In this document: positions 26,582-36,068 of the stretch, one piece after another
Layout: the number at the start of each line of letters is the position of its first letter
Numbering within the stretch: the stretch's first letter is position 1
Source: Schoenobius gigantellus
Taxonomy: Eukaryota > Arthropoda > Insecta > Lepidoptera > Crambidae
NCBI GenBank assembly: GCA_963935595.1
Contig: OZ012559.1
Coordinates: 16,391,001-16,455,000 of the forward strand
Length of the DNA: 64,000 nucleotides
Direction: 5' to 3'
Notes under the pieces: generated by a model
What the model saw: only the letters and a program-made list of their open reading frames with translations
What the model was told of the DNA's origin: nothing
Database searches by the model: none
Translations under genes and position numbers: made by a program

Positions 26582-26882
26582 GCGGATCTAAAAAGAACGC
26601 ATCGCAGAATCATAATACGAATCATATTATGATTCATATTATGAACGGAGTGCAATTCATCTTACGCAATAAAATTATTCTATTTGACAGGTTTGTATGA
26701 ATATTCGTAAAAAATGGTCTCAATTGACAATTTAGCAATGCCTAATTTGTGGACCATTTTACGAATATTCATACAAAGCTGTCAAATAGAATAATTGCTT
26801 TTGATGAATTGCACTCCATTCAAAATATGAATCATAATATGATTCGTATTATGATTCTGCGATGTGGCCTTTTTAGGTCCGC
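26582..26882. mobile_element. Fold-back MITE, about 300 bp
   Basis: Long imperfect inverted repeat: gcggatctaaaaag at the left with ctttttaggtccgc at the right, then matching inner arms (atcgcagaatcataat and attatgattctgcgat; ttctatttgacag and ctgtcaaatagaa). It has a short central loop near 26740 and no ORF. Confidence 0.75.
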
Positions 26883-26924
26883 AGATCTACACTCGAATTC
26901 ATTTTAAATAAGAACTACTCGTAG

Positions 26925-27778
26925 TAGTCCCGACAGACGTCGTTCTGTCAAAAACGCCCGAAGTGTCAAATGCACGATGTTTCAAATTTTCTGCGTAATT
27001 CTCCCATAAATTTTTTGAGAAAGCACTTTTTACAAAGTATTAGAAAACTAAAGAAAAGATGAATGAAATCAGAAAAATCGTTCTCAAGTTATGGCGTGAC
27101 CAAGGGAAATGGGGATTTGTTTGAAGATCACATTCTAGTCTACGTTAAAAGCATAATAAGAGCTTTTTACATAATCATTACGATTCTTAGCGCAAATTGA
27201 ATGGGTTTTTTTTCAAATTATCGGTTCATTACGGCGAGTCTGTCTGCTGAAAAAATGGCCCGCGTCTGTACACAAGTGGGTGAAGGGGCGGCGAGTGCAA
27301 AAAGCGACCGGGACACGTACAAGGCCCTGTCTCGACGGCCCTCCACACACCTCTTGATATCAAGGTGGACGAGCGCCGAGGTGGAACTCTAGACTTAACC
27401 GAGATTGAACAAAGAATTATCTCTGTCGGACGCCAACGTTGCATTTTCCTTTGGCGTTTTAATAAAGCCGTGCGATCCTCGTTTTAAGTTTACTGAAACA
27501 ATTTCGCGTCGTCGTTTAAATCTTCTTTCTTTATAAGTATATAAAAAATAATTCCTATTTCCTTTGGAAAATTTCACGCAACTTGAGAACTACTTTACCG
27601 ATTTTAAATACTATGTAGAAGGTTCTTACTGAAAGAAAAAATTAGAAAATTGCGCAGAAAATTGGAAAAATTCAAAAACTTAACGACTATTTAAGCATCG
27701 TGCGTTTGACAGTTTTTTTGGCAGTGCAGCCAGTGTGCTTTTGTCAGAACGACATCCGTCAGGACCATCGGGACACTA
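26925..27778. mobile_element. Long-TIR non-autonomous DNA element
   Basis: Imperfect terminal inverted repeats of 100 bp or more: left gtcccgacagacgtcgttct and inverted right (27735-27775), then tgtcaaatgcacgatg against tgtcaaacgcacgatg, then matching ttctcaagtt segments. The middle (about 27200-27440) is GC-richer and of unknown origin. No domain is seen in its short frames. Confidence 0.55.
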
Positions 27779-28239
27779 TGTTTCTACCTCAAAACAATAA
27801 CTTTTGTTATTATTCTGACTCAGAAGAATAACAAAAGAAGTTCCGAGGTTTCGACATGGTTCCCACCGACCCCCCCGCCAAAACCACGTATGACAGAAAT
27901 TTAAGAAGATATTTATATTTATACTATATAGATATTATTTAATAAAGGATAAAAAGGGGGTTGAAATTTTGTATGGAACTCAGTCATTTTTGAGGAAAGA
28001 AGCATGAAGTTTTGAATTTAAGCTGATAATAAATTAGTGAACATGCGTTAAAGCGTTTGTGAAAAGTCAACTGAGGGGGATAAGTTATGATTTGAAATTT
28101 TGTATGACACTAAAAGAGTTCTATTTTGGGGGGGGGGGGCATACAGCTTATAATTATATCTATGATACTGTGAAACTAATTTATAAATTAGCATTTTAAA
28201 GCTTCCACGACTAATTAATTGAATTATTGCTGCGAATGA
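27779..28239. other. Repeat-like stretch with a poly-G run
   Basis: Contains aagggggttgaaattttgta blocks like Helitron interiors and a run of about 13 G at 28126-28138. Confidence 0.45.
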
Positions 28240-28515
28240 GACACATCATAACAGCTCATATACGTCCCCACGGGGGGGCTCGGGCCGACCCTTAACTTAG
28301 GGTGGTGTGTGAAGTGATGATTGGTCGACTTCACATACACCTTTTAATTTCTTCGCAGATGTATGCAGGCTGCCTCACGTCTGTTTTCTTCGCCGTAGGA
28401 GAGTCAGACGAATGTACATATGAAATCCGAAAACGAAAGGCACATTGGTACATCTCGAACCGTTCTCGAACCTCCCGACTAATAGGCAATCTCTAGTCCA
28501 CAGCGCCACCGACTC
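28240..28515 (-). mobile_element. tRNA-derived SINE, same family
   Basis: Minus-strand head GGTGGCGCTGTGGACTAGAG near 28512, then the gtgccttt and ggaaattaaaa-type core, ending ggggacgtatatgagctgtt near 28250. Missing the middle ccagcgtggtt part. Confidence 0.65.
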
Positions 28516-28959
28516 TCTCTGAATGAGGCACAAATTTATGAAACAAAAAATACGAAACTGTTTTAAACTTAAGTGGAATATGTCTATATGGTTGAATGAG
28601 GTATTAAACTCACTTAATGATCTTATAATATAAAAATTTCGTCTATGTTAAACTTGCATGGTGAAATAAAAAAGTATCCTTTTGTCGAGCGCTGGGTCTG
28701 GAACACACAAAAGAGATTTTACTAAAAAATATGTAGAACCAACGACATTATTAATAATTTTAAATAAAAGAATTTGATCCTTATGAATTCGCCGATTTTA
28801 AAAGATTCCATCACATCTGTGTTGAATTGAAGTACCTGAATCTATATTAACGCGTTTTAAAAACTTCTTTTGAAAACTTTCCAGCTTTTGAGCACTTCTT
28901 TCTATACAAACTTTCGAACTTGAAAATATGAAATCATTGACGAAAATTTTTATACATCA

Positions 28960-29107
28960 CTAGCTGTGCCGGCGAACTACGTTTCGCCATAAAAAAAAAT
29001 TACGACCTATTCTCAGACCTACCGAATGTACACCAAAAATTTCATAAAGATCGGTCAAGCCGCTTCGGAGGTGTTCGGTAACAAACACGAGAATTTTATA
29101 TATTAGA
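28960..29107 (-). mobile_element. Helitron-like non-autonomous element
   Basis: On the minus strand it runs from TCTAATATATAAAATTCTCG to GGCACAGCTAG, with agatcggtcaagccgcttcg inside. Shorter than the copy at 11901-12102. Confidence 0.65.
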
Positions 29108-29232
29108 TTTATCTGCCCTATTTACCCACTTCCAAAAAGTAGGGTCAAAAGTGTTATTATTCATTATTTATAACAAATCATAAACACAATCAAACCTAGG
29201 GCAGAATTCGAATCTGCGTCTTCAACATTACC

Positions 29233-29248
29233 ATCATCATTAACCACT
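29233..29248. repeat. Target-site duplication of the short element, left copy
   Basis: atcatcattaaccact, identical to 29962-29977; it lies at the 3' (A-tail) side of the element. Confidence 0.9.
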
Positions 29249-29961
29249 TCTTTTTTTGGGAGGGGGGAAAATGCATTCACGCATTCCTCGTGGTCGAGCC
29301 AAACCACGAGGATATGTGGGACTCCCCAGACCGTACCCGGCCCGGGCCTACCCACTAAAAACCCCCCCAACAGCTCCTCCGTCCGTCACAAGACAGAGGG
29401 ATGGGGACAACAGCCAGGCCTTATTCCCGCTGACCCCCTGCCCGTGACAAGTCCGTTGCCGGACTCTCCGCCTGGCTCTGCTGCTTTGTGGAGCGGCACA
29501 GAATTGCGCCGCTCTACACCCCGCTACTAGTTTTTTAGTGTTGTTGTCTTCTACGCGACCCAGCGCTCAGTGCGCCGGGCCCCCGGCCCGCTCAGTGCGG
29601 GTAACGGGTTGCCCGACGGCAGATCCCACTGGATCCACCGCCGCGTGGGTGAGCCGAAGCTCGGGGAAATCCCCAACGGGCGCGAAGCGCCATGGCGAGA
29701 AACTCGCCTCGACCCTACTACCACCAGAGGTAGCCGCCGGGACCGGCTTCCAGCGAGAACCACACCTCTTCTTAACATAAGAAGAGGGGACTTCGCCCTT
29801 CCCCGCATGAAGCGGGTGGCCACACGAAGTGGCCCGCCGGGTTGAACCCGGCCATCCCACGCCCCATATAGGGGTCCTCTCGTCAGACTATTAGCCCGCG
29901 GCAGATAATCTGCCGGGTTGCCCAGGGTGCACCGCAAGGAGGCTGTCTGACATCGCACCCC
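29249..29961 (-). mobile_element. Short internally deleted ribozyme retroelement (713 bp)
   Basis: Shares both ends with the 3150-bp element. Bases 29258-29525 match its 3' UTR and the extreme end of ORF1, and about 29527-29961 match its 5' leader and ribozyme. Roughly 2.4 kb of ORF1 is missing between them, with the junction in a T-rich spot near 29527. It has no poly-A longer than 7 and no intact ORF. A 16-bp target-site duplication flanks it. It resembles the SIDEs (short internally deleted elements) described for R2. The two copies differ at many positions, so this is not a recent deletion of the neighbour but a separately mobilised lineage (inference). Confidence 0.88.
29882..29961 (-). 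ncRNA. HDV-like ribozyme of the short element
   Basis: Same 80-nt fold as at 47881-47960. P1 GGGGTGC with GCACCCT is unchanged. P2 is GTCAGAC with GTCTGAC, where the other copy has GTCAGAT with ATCTGAC, a compensatory T-A to C-G change. P3 is GCC with GGT. GGGCAAC and the J4/2 C are kept. The loop of P4 differs by one base. The first G abuts the target-site duplication, so the predicted cleavage site is again the exact 5' end of the element. Confidence 0.87.
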
Positions 29962-29977
29962 ATCATCATTAACCACT
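29962..29977. repeat. Target-site duplication of the short element, right copy
   Basis: atcatcattaaccact, directly after the ribozyme first base (minus strand). On the minus strand the duplicated bases include the end of a tRNA-like A box (AGTGGTTAA). Confidence 0.9.
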
Positions 29978-30008
29978 GGGCCATCTTGTTCATGCCTTCC
30001 CCAAGCCA

Positions 30009-31942
30009 AATTTCGATTGTATTCATTTCTTCTACCTACCTTGTTAAGCCAAAGTATACTTAATCTATTGGTATTATTTTTAAAAGTTATAAAAAATAAT
30101 TTAGTTTTGCATTTTTAAACAAAATGCACGCAATATACACACTATTACAAATTTTCACAAAATATAGAATAACTATAAAATCTTTAGAATTAATAGCATA
30201 TGCTTTCCTATGGTATTTCAATTTAAACTTGTACCTACTGGTTACGATAAAAATGTAGATGTATTTGTCCGCATATTGAATTCAAAGTTGCACAGAGGTT
30301 TAACAAAAGTAGTTTGGAAGCCGCTCCCTGGAGAAAACCGCGGTCGCATTTTCATGACAAACTTTACCAGCATTTTCCCATTCAGATTTTTGGCTTCAGT
30401 ATTATAATGTTAAAACAGTTTTAAAGGCTATTGCTTATTTTTCGTACCAAAAAGGGATACAAACATAGATATACATATAAGTTAGCTAAGCTTATAGAAA
30501 GTGTATCACAGTATTACATAAGAAGTACGTAATACATACATACGTACTCACGAGTACGAGTATAAAGTGCAAGACAGTCTGGTATATTTTGTTGATATTT
30601 TTTTATAATCTCAAAGACATTTCAAAACAAATTGAATGTTGTACCTACGTTCTCAAAATGAAGCTTAGTGTAAAAGGTAATAAGAATCTGAACTACTTTT
30701 GGAACGATTTTTAATAAATAAACGATATTTGTTATTAATATTTGATTCAATCCCCCTCTCTCCTTTTAAATTTATAAATTTAAAGTTTATACTATGCGTT
30801 CGTTTTCTTGCATTGATATCAAATTCAAAATATTTTATTCAAGTTGGATTACATAATCACTTTTGCACGTCAATGAAGCTACGTTATTGGTCCACAAGTC
30901 TACGGCGGGAGACCTTGTACTGGATATACCATATACCAGCAAGAAAACTAGCAAGCGGCGCGAGTAGGTATTTTCTAAAATGCTATCTGTTTCACACCGC
31001 TCGGCCTCCCGTCTGGCGTTTACACCACAAATACATTATACAACACGCGCAAATTCTCACGCACACAACGACAGCAGCGCGCGACTCCTCGGCGCGAGAA
31101 CTCGAGATCATTATTTTACCGTTTGTAATGTTTTGCGTTGCTTAGGTATTCCTGACTGCCTTTCCGCTCGCAACTTTGCCTTCGTTATTTTCGTTTTTCG
31201 TGAGGGAATTTTGTTTTCCCGTATGAAAAATTATTTTATGACCTTATATTACTGTGATAATGTAGCATTCTATTAGTCAAAAATTTTTTTAAATCAGCCT
31301 ACTTAGTAGTTTTTAAAAATAAAAAATATAATAAATAAAAAAAGCATTATTTCTAAAAATCATTTTAACAATAATTACGCCGAGACTATCCAGTGAGCTA
31401 GTTTTTGAGTTTATTCATTACAAACAAAAATACAAATCTTCTTTCTTTATTATATTTTAGTAGATAAGTTTCGTAAATTATTTCAGTATTCCTTTGAAAT
31501 TTATAGTGTAGGCACTTGGTATCCCTACCAAGTCCTACTTTATAGGACTGAGCTGTTATTTGTTATGAAAGTACTTATCTATCGTACATTTACCTGTCTA
31601 AAGAAAATGACTTTTTGTAAGATGAGTGTTATACTGAATTAAAATGATTTTCATTTGAGATGTGAATCAATAATGGATCCTTTTATGAAAAAAATAAACA
31701 CTAAACATAAAATGACATTTACAATTGTTTAAACAAGAACAGACCTCTTGTTAACTTAAAAATACATAACAAAAAATCTATTATTTTAGATAGATAAATT
31801 AATACTTTTACATACAAACTAAACAGGAGCAGGGATTTAAAAAATATAAAGTAATAATTATGCATCAAATAAAAAATACCTCTCATTTTTATACACTAAT
31901 CTTGGGTAGTTATACTAATAGTCTTAGAATTCTAATTTTTAC
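30009..31942. other. Non-coding stretch with one chance ORF
   Basis: A 148-codon + frame (30699-31145) and an overlapping one (30980-31276) show no domain and unusual composition. GC rises at 30880-31130. Could hide an exon, but no splice-bounded conserved peptide was recognised. Confidence 0.45.
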
Positions 31943-32025
31943 CACCTCCGTGGTCTAGTGGTTGAGGCCACCGGATGTTGATCGGGAGGTCCGTCCGGCG
32001 GGGTTCGATTCGTCGGGTTCATCCG
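31943..32025 (+). repeat. tRNA-derived SINE head
   Basis: A box cgtggtctagtggttgaggc and B box ggggttcgattcgtcgg. Extra bases in the middle and no matching acceptor stem argue against an active tRNA. Confidence 0.6.
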
Positions 32026-32030
32026 GACTA

Positions 32031-32214
32031 CAAAAACACTGAAAAGTTAGAAATAATATAAGAATAGGTACAGACAACATCACACATCATTATTGAAGAC
32101 GGTGCCAAATTTTAAGACTTTCTAGGAGATCATCGTTTGGCACCGACTTCAATATAGAAATGTAATGTTGTCTGTACCTATTCTTACACTATTTTTAGCT
32201 TTTCAGTGTTTTTG
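32031..32214. mobile_element. Palindromic MITE
   Basis: Arms start caaaaacactgaaaag and end cttttcagtgtttttg; inner arms gaagacggtgccaaa and tttggcaccgacttc also pair. It lies between tRNA-derived sequences. A similar element is at 57650-57850. Confidence 0.7.
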
Positions 32215-32357
32215 AAGTCAGTTTTATTTTTTGTAAAATATTTTTTTTGTTTAATTTTTTAGTGAAAGAAACCCTAATTAAATTATTTTCATAGGATCCC
32301 ATCATCAGAACCTGACTTTGGTGACAATTGGCGGAGTAATCGCGTAACATACACACA

Positions 32358-32575
32358 AAACGGTTGACACGGTTAGCGCAGAGGTCGAGTATACTGCGCA
32401 ACAGGTCGCGGGTTCAATTCCCGCACGGGACAGATGTTTTGTATGGCCTACAGAAATTTGTTCCGGTCTTGGCGTATGTGCATGTGATATGCTATGTTTG
32501 TAACTGCACCCACGACACAGGAGAAAATCCTAGTGTGGGGCGACGTTTTTATAAAAAAAAAACACGTTGGACGCA
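32358..32575 (+). mobile_element. tRNA-derived SINE with A-rich tail
   Basis: A box ggttagcgcagaggtcg, B box gcgggttcaattcccgc (perfect T-stem), then body cacccacgacacaggagaaa and an A10 run near 32553-32562. Inserted inside a gaccgacttc-family repeat. Confidence 0.75.
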
Positions 32576-32579
32576 CCTA

Positions 32580-32790
32580 AAAATTTAAGGATTTCCCTCC
32601 ATTTTTATGGGATTCCATCATCAGATCCTAACTTTGGTAACCGTGGGACCACCATTGGAGTATAATCTTGAGAATACAAAAAGAATTTTGAAAATCGGTC
32701 TGCAATTGGCGGCGTAATCGCGTAATATACACAAAAAAAAAAACATACGCATCGAATTGAGAAACTCCTTTTTTGAAGTCGGTTAAAAAT
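32580..32790 (-). repeat. gaccgacttc-family repeat, reverse copy
   Basis: Ends ccttttttgaagtcggttaa and contains gcggcgtaatcgcgta. Another partial copy (32270-32355) lies on the other side of the SINE at 32358-32575. Confidence 0.55.
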
Positions 32791-34060
32791 ACCTATTAGT
32801 ATATGTAATCAGCTGCTTTAAATTTTATAGTTAAAATGAAAAAAAAACTTCAAAACCGTACGAAGGGTGCCTTCTTCCCATATATGCCTACCCTGCCTAC
32901 GCTACATACTCCTATATTATTTAGGTACTTTGTCGTTTGTATTTTTTATACAATCGTAGATTCCATAACGCGAGTAAAACCTTAGAGCCCAGCCTTAGAG
33001 GAATAAAATTCAAATAAAATAATATTAAAAATAACGCTACTTGCATAGTCTATTACACGTTTTTAGCTGCTCCAACTTCATACATTGCATAACAAATACC
33101 TATCACAAGAAACAAAATACGAATTTATTTTGAGTTGGTTTCTTTATGTCACATATTTATTATAACAAACAACTACTCACATACTTACATTTATTTCCTT
33201 TTTTGGTTTTGGGAATTTACAGTAAAGTTAACAGGCTACAGGTTGCTAACCCTTAAATAAGGAAATTTGTATTGAAATAAAATCTTTAAAATAAAACACT
33301 AAAATCAAGAAACGTATTCAAAAAGATATTTACTTTTTCATGTATAAGGTATTTGTGAAGATTAATAGTTCCGACTTGAGTAATAACTTTCACTATTGAT
33401 CGATATATCGATATTACTTTCTCCTCCCTAGGCGACAATAACTACGATAACATTATGTCACGTCACTATCACTACATTGTACCCCTGCTCCCGACCCGTA
33501 TCGTGCGATAGAGAGAGTTGCAAGAAATGGTCGAAATTGCCTACAATTCCTGTTTGAAATATTGTTTCGGGCGATAACTGTTTTACCCCCCTAAACCTTT
33601 ATGAAATTAGACGCTTTTGGTCTCATTCGATTCAGTATACCTTAATCTATGTTTGTACGTTTTGCTTTTTTTGTAATTCAGTATAATTTAGTCAAAAAAA
33701 TACAAAAATGCTCAAGGTAGTTTTTAAGTCGAAAATATAGATATTTAGATGCTAATAACTTATATTCTGAGCAATATTTCTTCAAAATCAAAACGTACAA
33801 ACCTAGTTTTTCATTATATCTACAAGATTTCCAAAAATTATGAAAATTGGACTATGTTTAGAGGGAGAAAAGCGTTATCGCTTTTTGTATGAAAATTTAC
33901 AGCTTCACAATCCTCTTAAAAGCTTACCTCAAAGCAAAAATTTGAGCTCAACTTCCATTACAAGATTTGATGTGTCAGTTCTCACTATGTCATTACCAAA
34001 TACAACAATATTTGTTTACATGAATGGTTATACACAACAACACGATTCATTATCTTCAAA
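32791..34060. other. Non-coding stretch, includes LINE 3' UTR
   Basis: The part near 33800-34060 is probably the 3' UTR of the Jockey fragment (minus strand). A small palindrome atcgatatatcgat lies at about 33399. Otherwise unrecognised. Confidence 0.5.
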
Positions 34061-34900
34061 TTAACACCAGGCATTGGCATAATCGTGAAGGAAAACATCG
34101 TGAGGAAACCTGCACACGCCTGTGAAGAAAGAATTTCTTTACAAGATGTGTGTGAAGTCGACTAATCCGCACTTGGCCAGCGTGGTTGACTAAGGCCTAA
34201 TCGCCCTAGTTTAGGGTAGGCTCGAACCCCTCGGTGGGGACGTATAGAGCTGTTGATAATGATGATGATAATGATTGGCATAATTCAGGTAATCGTTGAC
34301 TTTATAGTAATCTTTACTGATAAGAGTATTTTTTACATGCTCTTTAAACCTATGAAATGGCAAATTAGTAACACTTTGTGGAATCTTATTATAAAAGGTT
34401 ATACATTTCCCGATTAACGAGCCTCTAGTTTTTTGAAGCCCGTAGTACGTTGGAACGGCGAGTTTATTTCTGTATCTTGTATTTAAATGGAATTGGAAAT
34501 TGGTTTCAAATGTATTAGTATTATTTTATAGACATAAATCAAATTTTCATAAATGCACTGTCCTGTTAAAGTCAATATGTTAATTTCTCTAAATAAGTCT
34601 CTTAGAGAATCTCTCGCTCGTAAATTATAAAAAGCGCGAAGCGCTCTTTTTGAAGTACAAAAATACTCTCTATACTAGCAGCCGATCCTCACAATAGTAT
34701 TCCATATGACATGACACTGTGAAAATAACTAAAGTAAATCAATCATGCCGTTTCAACATCAGTGAGTTGTCTTATTTTTTTAACTGCATATGCCGCAGAA
34801 CTAGTCTGTTTGCCAAGGACTCGATATGTAGATCCCACTGCAATCTAGAATCTAGTGTAATACCTAAAAATTTGGTATAGTCGATGAAGAGTATCCACTT
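34061..34900 (-). pseudogene. Jockey-clade LINE reverse transcriptase ORF, C-terminal fragment
   Basis: The minus-strand translation contains DYTKFLGITLDSRLQW, then after a frameshift KKIRQLTDVETA, YFSYFHSVMSYGILL, and near the end KVNDYLNYANAWC before a TAA at 34061-34063. These are typical of the region C-terminal to the RT domain in Jockey-type ORF2 proteins. Frameshifts and internal stops are present, and the endonuclease and catalytic RT (YADD) part is absent. So this is a dead 5'-truncated copy. A SINE is inserted between codons for NYA and NAW. Confidence 0.8.
34084..34273 (+). mobile_element. tRNA-type SINE with GAT tail inserted in a Jockey remnant
   Basis: The 5'-truncated SINE starts cgtgaaggaaaacatcgtga, contains the family core ggccagcgtggttgac and ends in an imperfect (GAT)n tail. 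A perfect 11-bp duplication, attggcataat, flanks it at 34073-34083 and 34274-34284. It belongs to the same family as 7600-7775, 16343-16645 and 28240-28515. Confidence 0.85.
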
Positions 34901-35034
34901 TTTCTTACTTCTGTTTTTTTAAGTGAAACTTTTTTTACATCGCCTCAAATTTTTACGTCCATCTATCGCATGTCGCATTACACAAAGACATGAGATCTTT
35001 AATTTAATGACTTTAGACATATAGATCAGGATTG

Positions 35035-35215
35035 GTCTATGCGTTAGATCTTCGACTTTAAGTCTGTGTGGCAGTGGTTCGATCCTTCCATACCCTTTTT
35101 TAATATTTGTTTTTTATAGCTTTTTTGTTTTTTTTTTATAATTTTTTATTATTATTTTTTGTATTTTTATCAAATATTTTTATATTTATAGATTTATTTT
35201 CAGTAGTAAAAACGC
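35035..35215 (+). repeat. tRNA-derived SINE with T-rich tail
   Basis: ggattggtctatgcgttaga (A-box side) and agtggttcgatccttcc (B box), followed by cccttttttaa and very AT-rich sequence. It lies between matching inverted aagtgaaactttttt and aaaaaagtttcactt segments (34921, 35272), so it may sit within a decayed TIR element. Confidence 0.55.
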
Positions 35216-35477
35216 GATTTAATACCTAAATCGAATAATTTTCCGAAAATTTTCAGTTAAATATTGATCCGAAAAAAAGTTTCACTTGCATCGTGGTTTT
35301 ATTAAACCACACAATGATTTTTTTACTTTATTTCTAGTCTGCATTGGTAGATAATCATACATGAAAAACCGGGGACGGTCGCAGGTTTTAGATAAAAAGC
35401 AAACAATACGAGTAGGTGAAGAAAATACATTTGGATTTTATATAAGATACGAAGAACAGATCCGTCTTGAATTTATA

Positions 35478-35860
35478 GAAGACAAAATCAAGAAAGGCAA
35501 ACGAAATCCAGCTATTTTAAACAAAGAAAACATCTGCATTCGTAACTTGAAGTATTCTCAGTGCCCCACGCGTCGCGTTCAAGCAGTTGAAATAAAAGTT
35601 TCAAATGCTTTTGAATATGTTAAACGGTTGATATTTATTTTGAATCATTTCGGATCCTTCCAGAGACCATAAGTAGTTTCAAATGCTATAATGTTAGATT
35701 TAAAATAAATATAACATTTCAAACTTTTATTCCAACTGCTTTTAAACGCGACGACGTGTTCGTCACCGAGAATACTTCAAGTAACGTAACGAATGCAGAT
35801 GTTTTCTTTGTTTATAATCACTGCATTTCGTTTACCTTTCTTTATTTTGGATAAGTCAAA
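35478..35860. repeat. Large imperfect inverted repeat
   Basis: The left arm includes aaaatcaagaaaggcaaacg and acatctgcattcgtaactt; the right arm repeats these inverted at about 35790-35858. The arms are about 140 bp with the centre near 35670. An open frame of 103 codons (35361-35672) overlaps the left arm and is probably a by-product. Likely a MITE or fold-back element. Confidence 0.65.
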
Positions 35861-36017
35861 ATATTTTAAAACCCGCTTTCGTGAAATCCATGCAGCATTT
35901 TATATTTGAGAGTCTAAAATAAAAAACCCTGTATGGGTGCGCTTACTACTTAAATTTGACTGGTTTACATGCACCGGTGCTGTGAAATGAGTGGGTACTA
36001 TGACTTACCAACGTTGC

Positions 36018-36068
36018 GTGCGTTACCAACTTGTGACACATATTATGTGTCACAAGTTGGTAACGCAC
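36018..36068. repeat. Perfect 51-nt palindrome
   Basis: 25-base arms beginning gtgcgttaccaacttgtgac, separated by one T. Related sequence lies at 37228-37262 (gttgccaaattgtgac) and the following cctt-gtgaaagttg text recurs at 44285-44330 and 49128-49150, so it is part of a dispersed repeat family. Confidence 0.8.

Larger units (their letters stand above)
29195..30008 (-). repeat. tRNA-derived SINE head split by the short ribozyme element
   Basis: Removing 29249-29961 and one duplication rejoins a minus-strand tRNA-like sequence: A box TGGCCCAGTGGTTAA on the right side (about 29975-29990) and B box GATTCGAATTCTGCC on the left (about 29202-29216). Spacing and order fit a RNA polymerase III promoter of a SINE head. 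The retroelement therefore landed just downstream of the A box. Confidence 0.7.

Noticed and set aside
29551..30009. A 152-codon minus-strand ORF and three overlapping ones
   Set aside because: They cover the hairpin-rich, covarying leader and ribozyme of the short element; RNA structure explains the sequence better than coding.
30699..31145. 148-codon + ORF as a gene
   Set aside because: No recognisable domain, no splice context and AT-biased hydrophobic composition; length is within chance for a 64-kb window.
31943..32440. Working tRNA genes at 31943 and 32360
   Set aside because: A and B boxes are present but acceptor stems and anticodon arms do not fold; continuing SINE bodies follow.
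35361..35672. 103-codon + ORF as a small gene
   Set aside because: Most of it is the left arm of a large inverted repeat; no domain.
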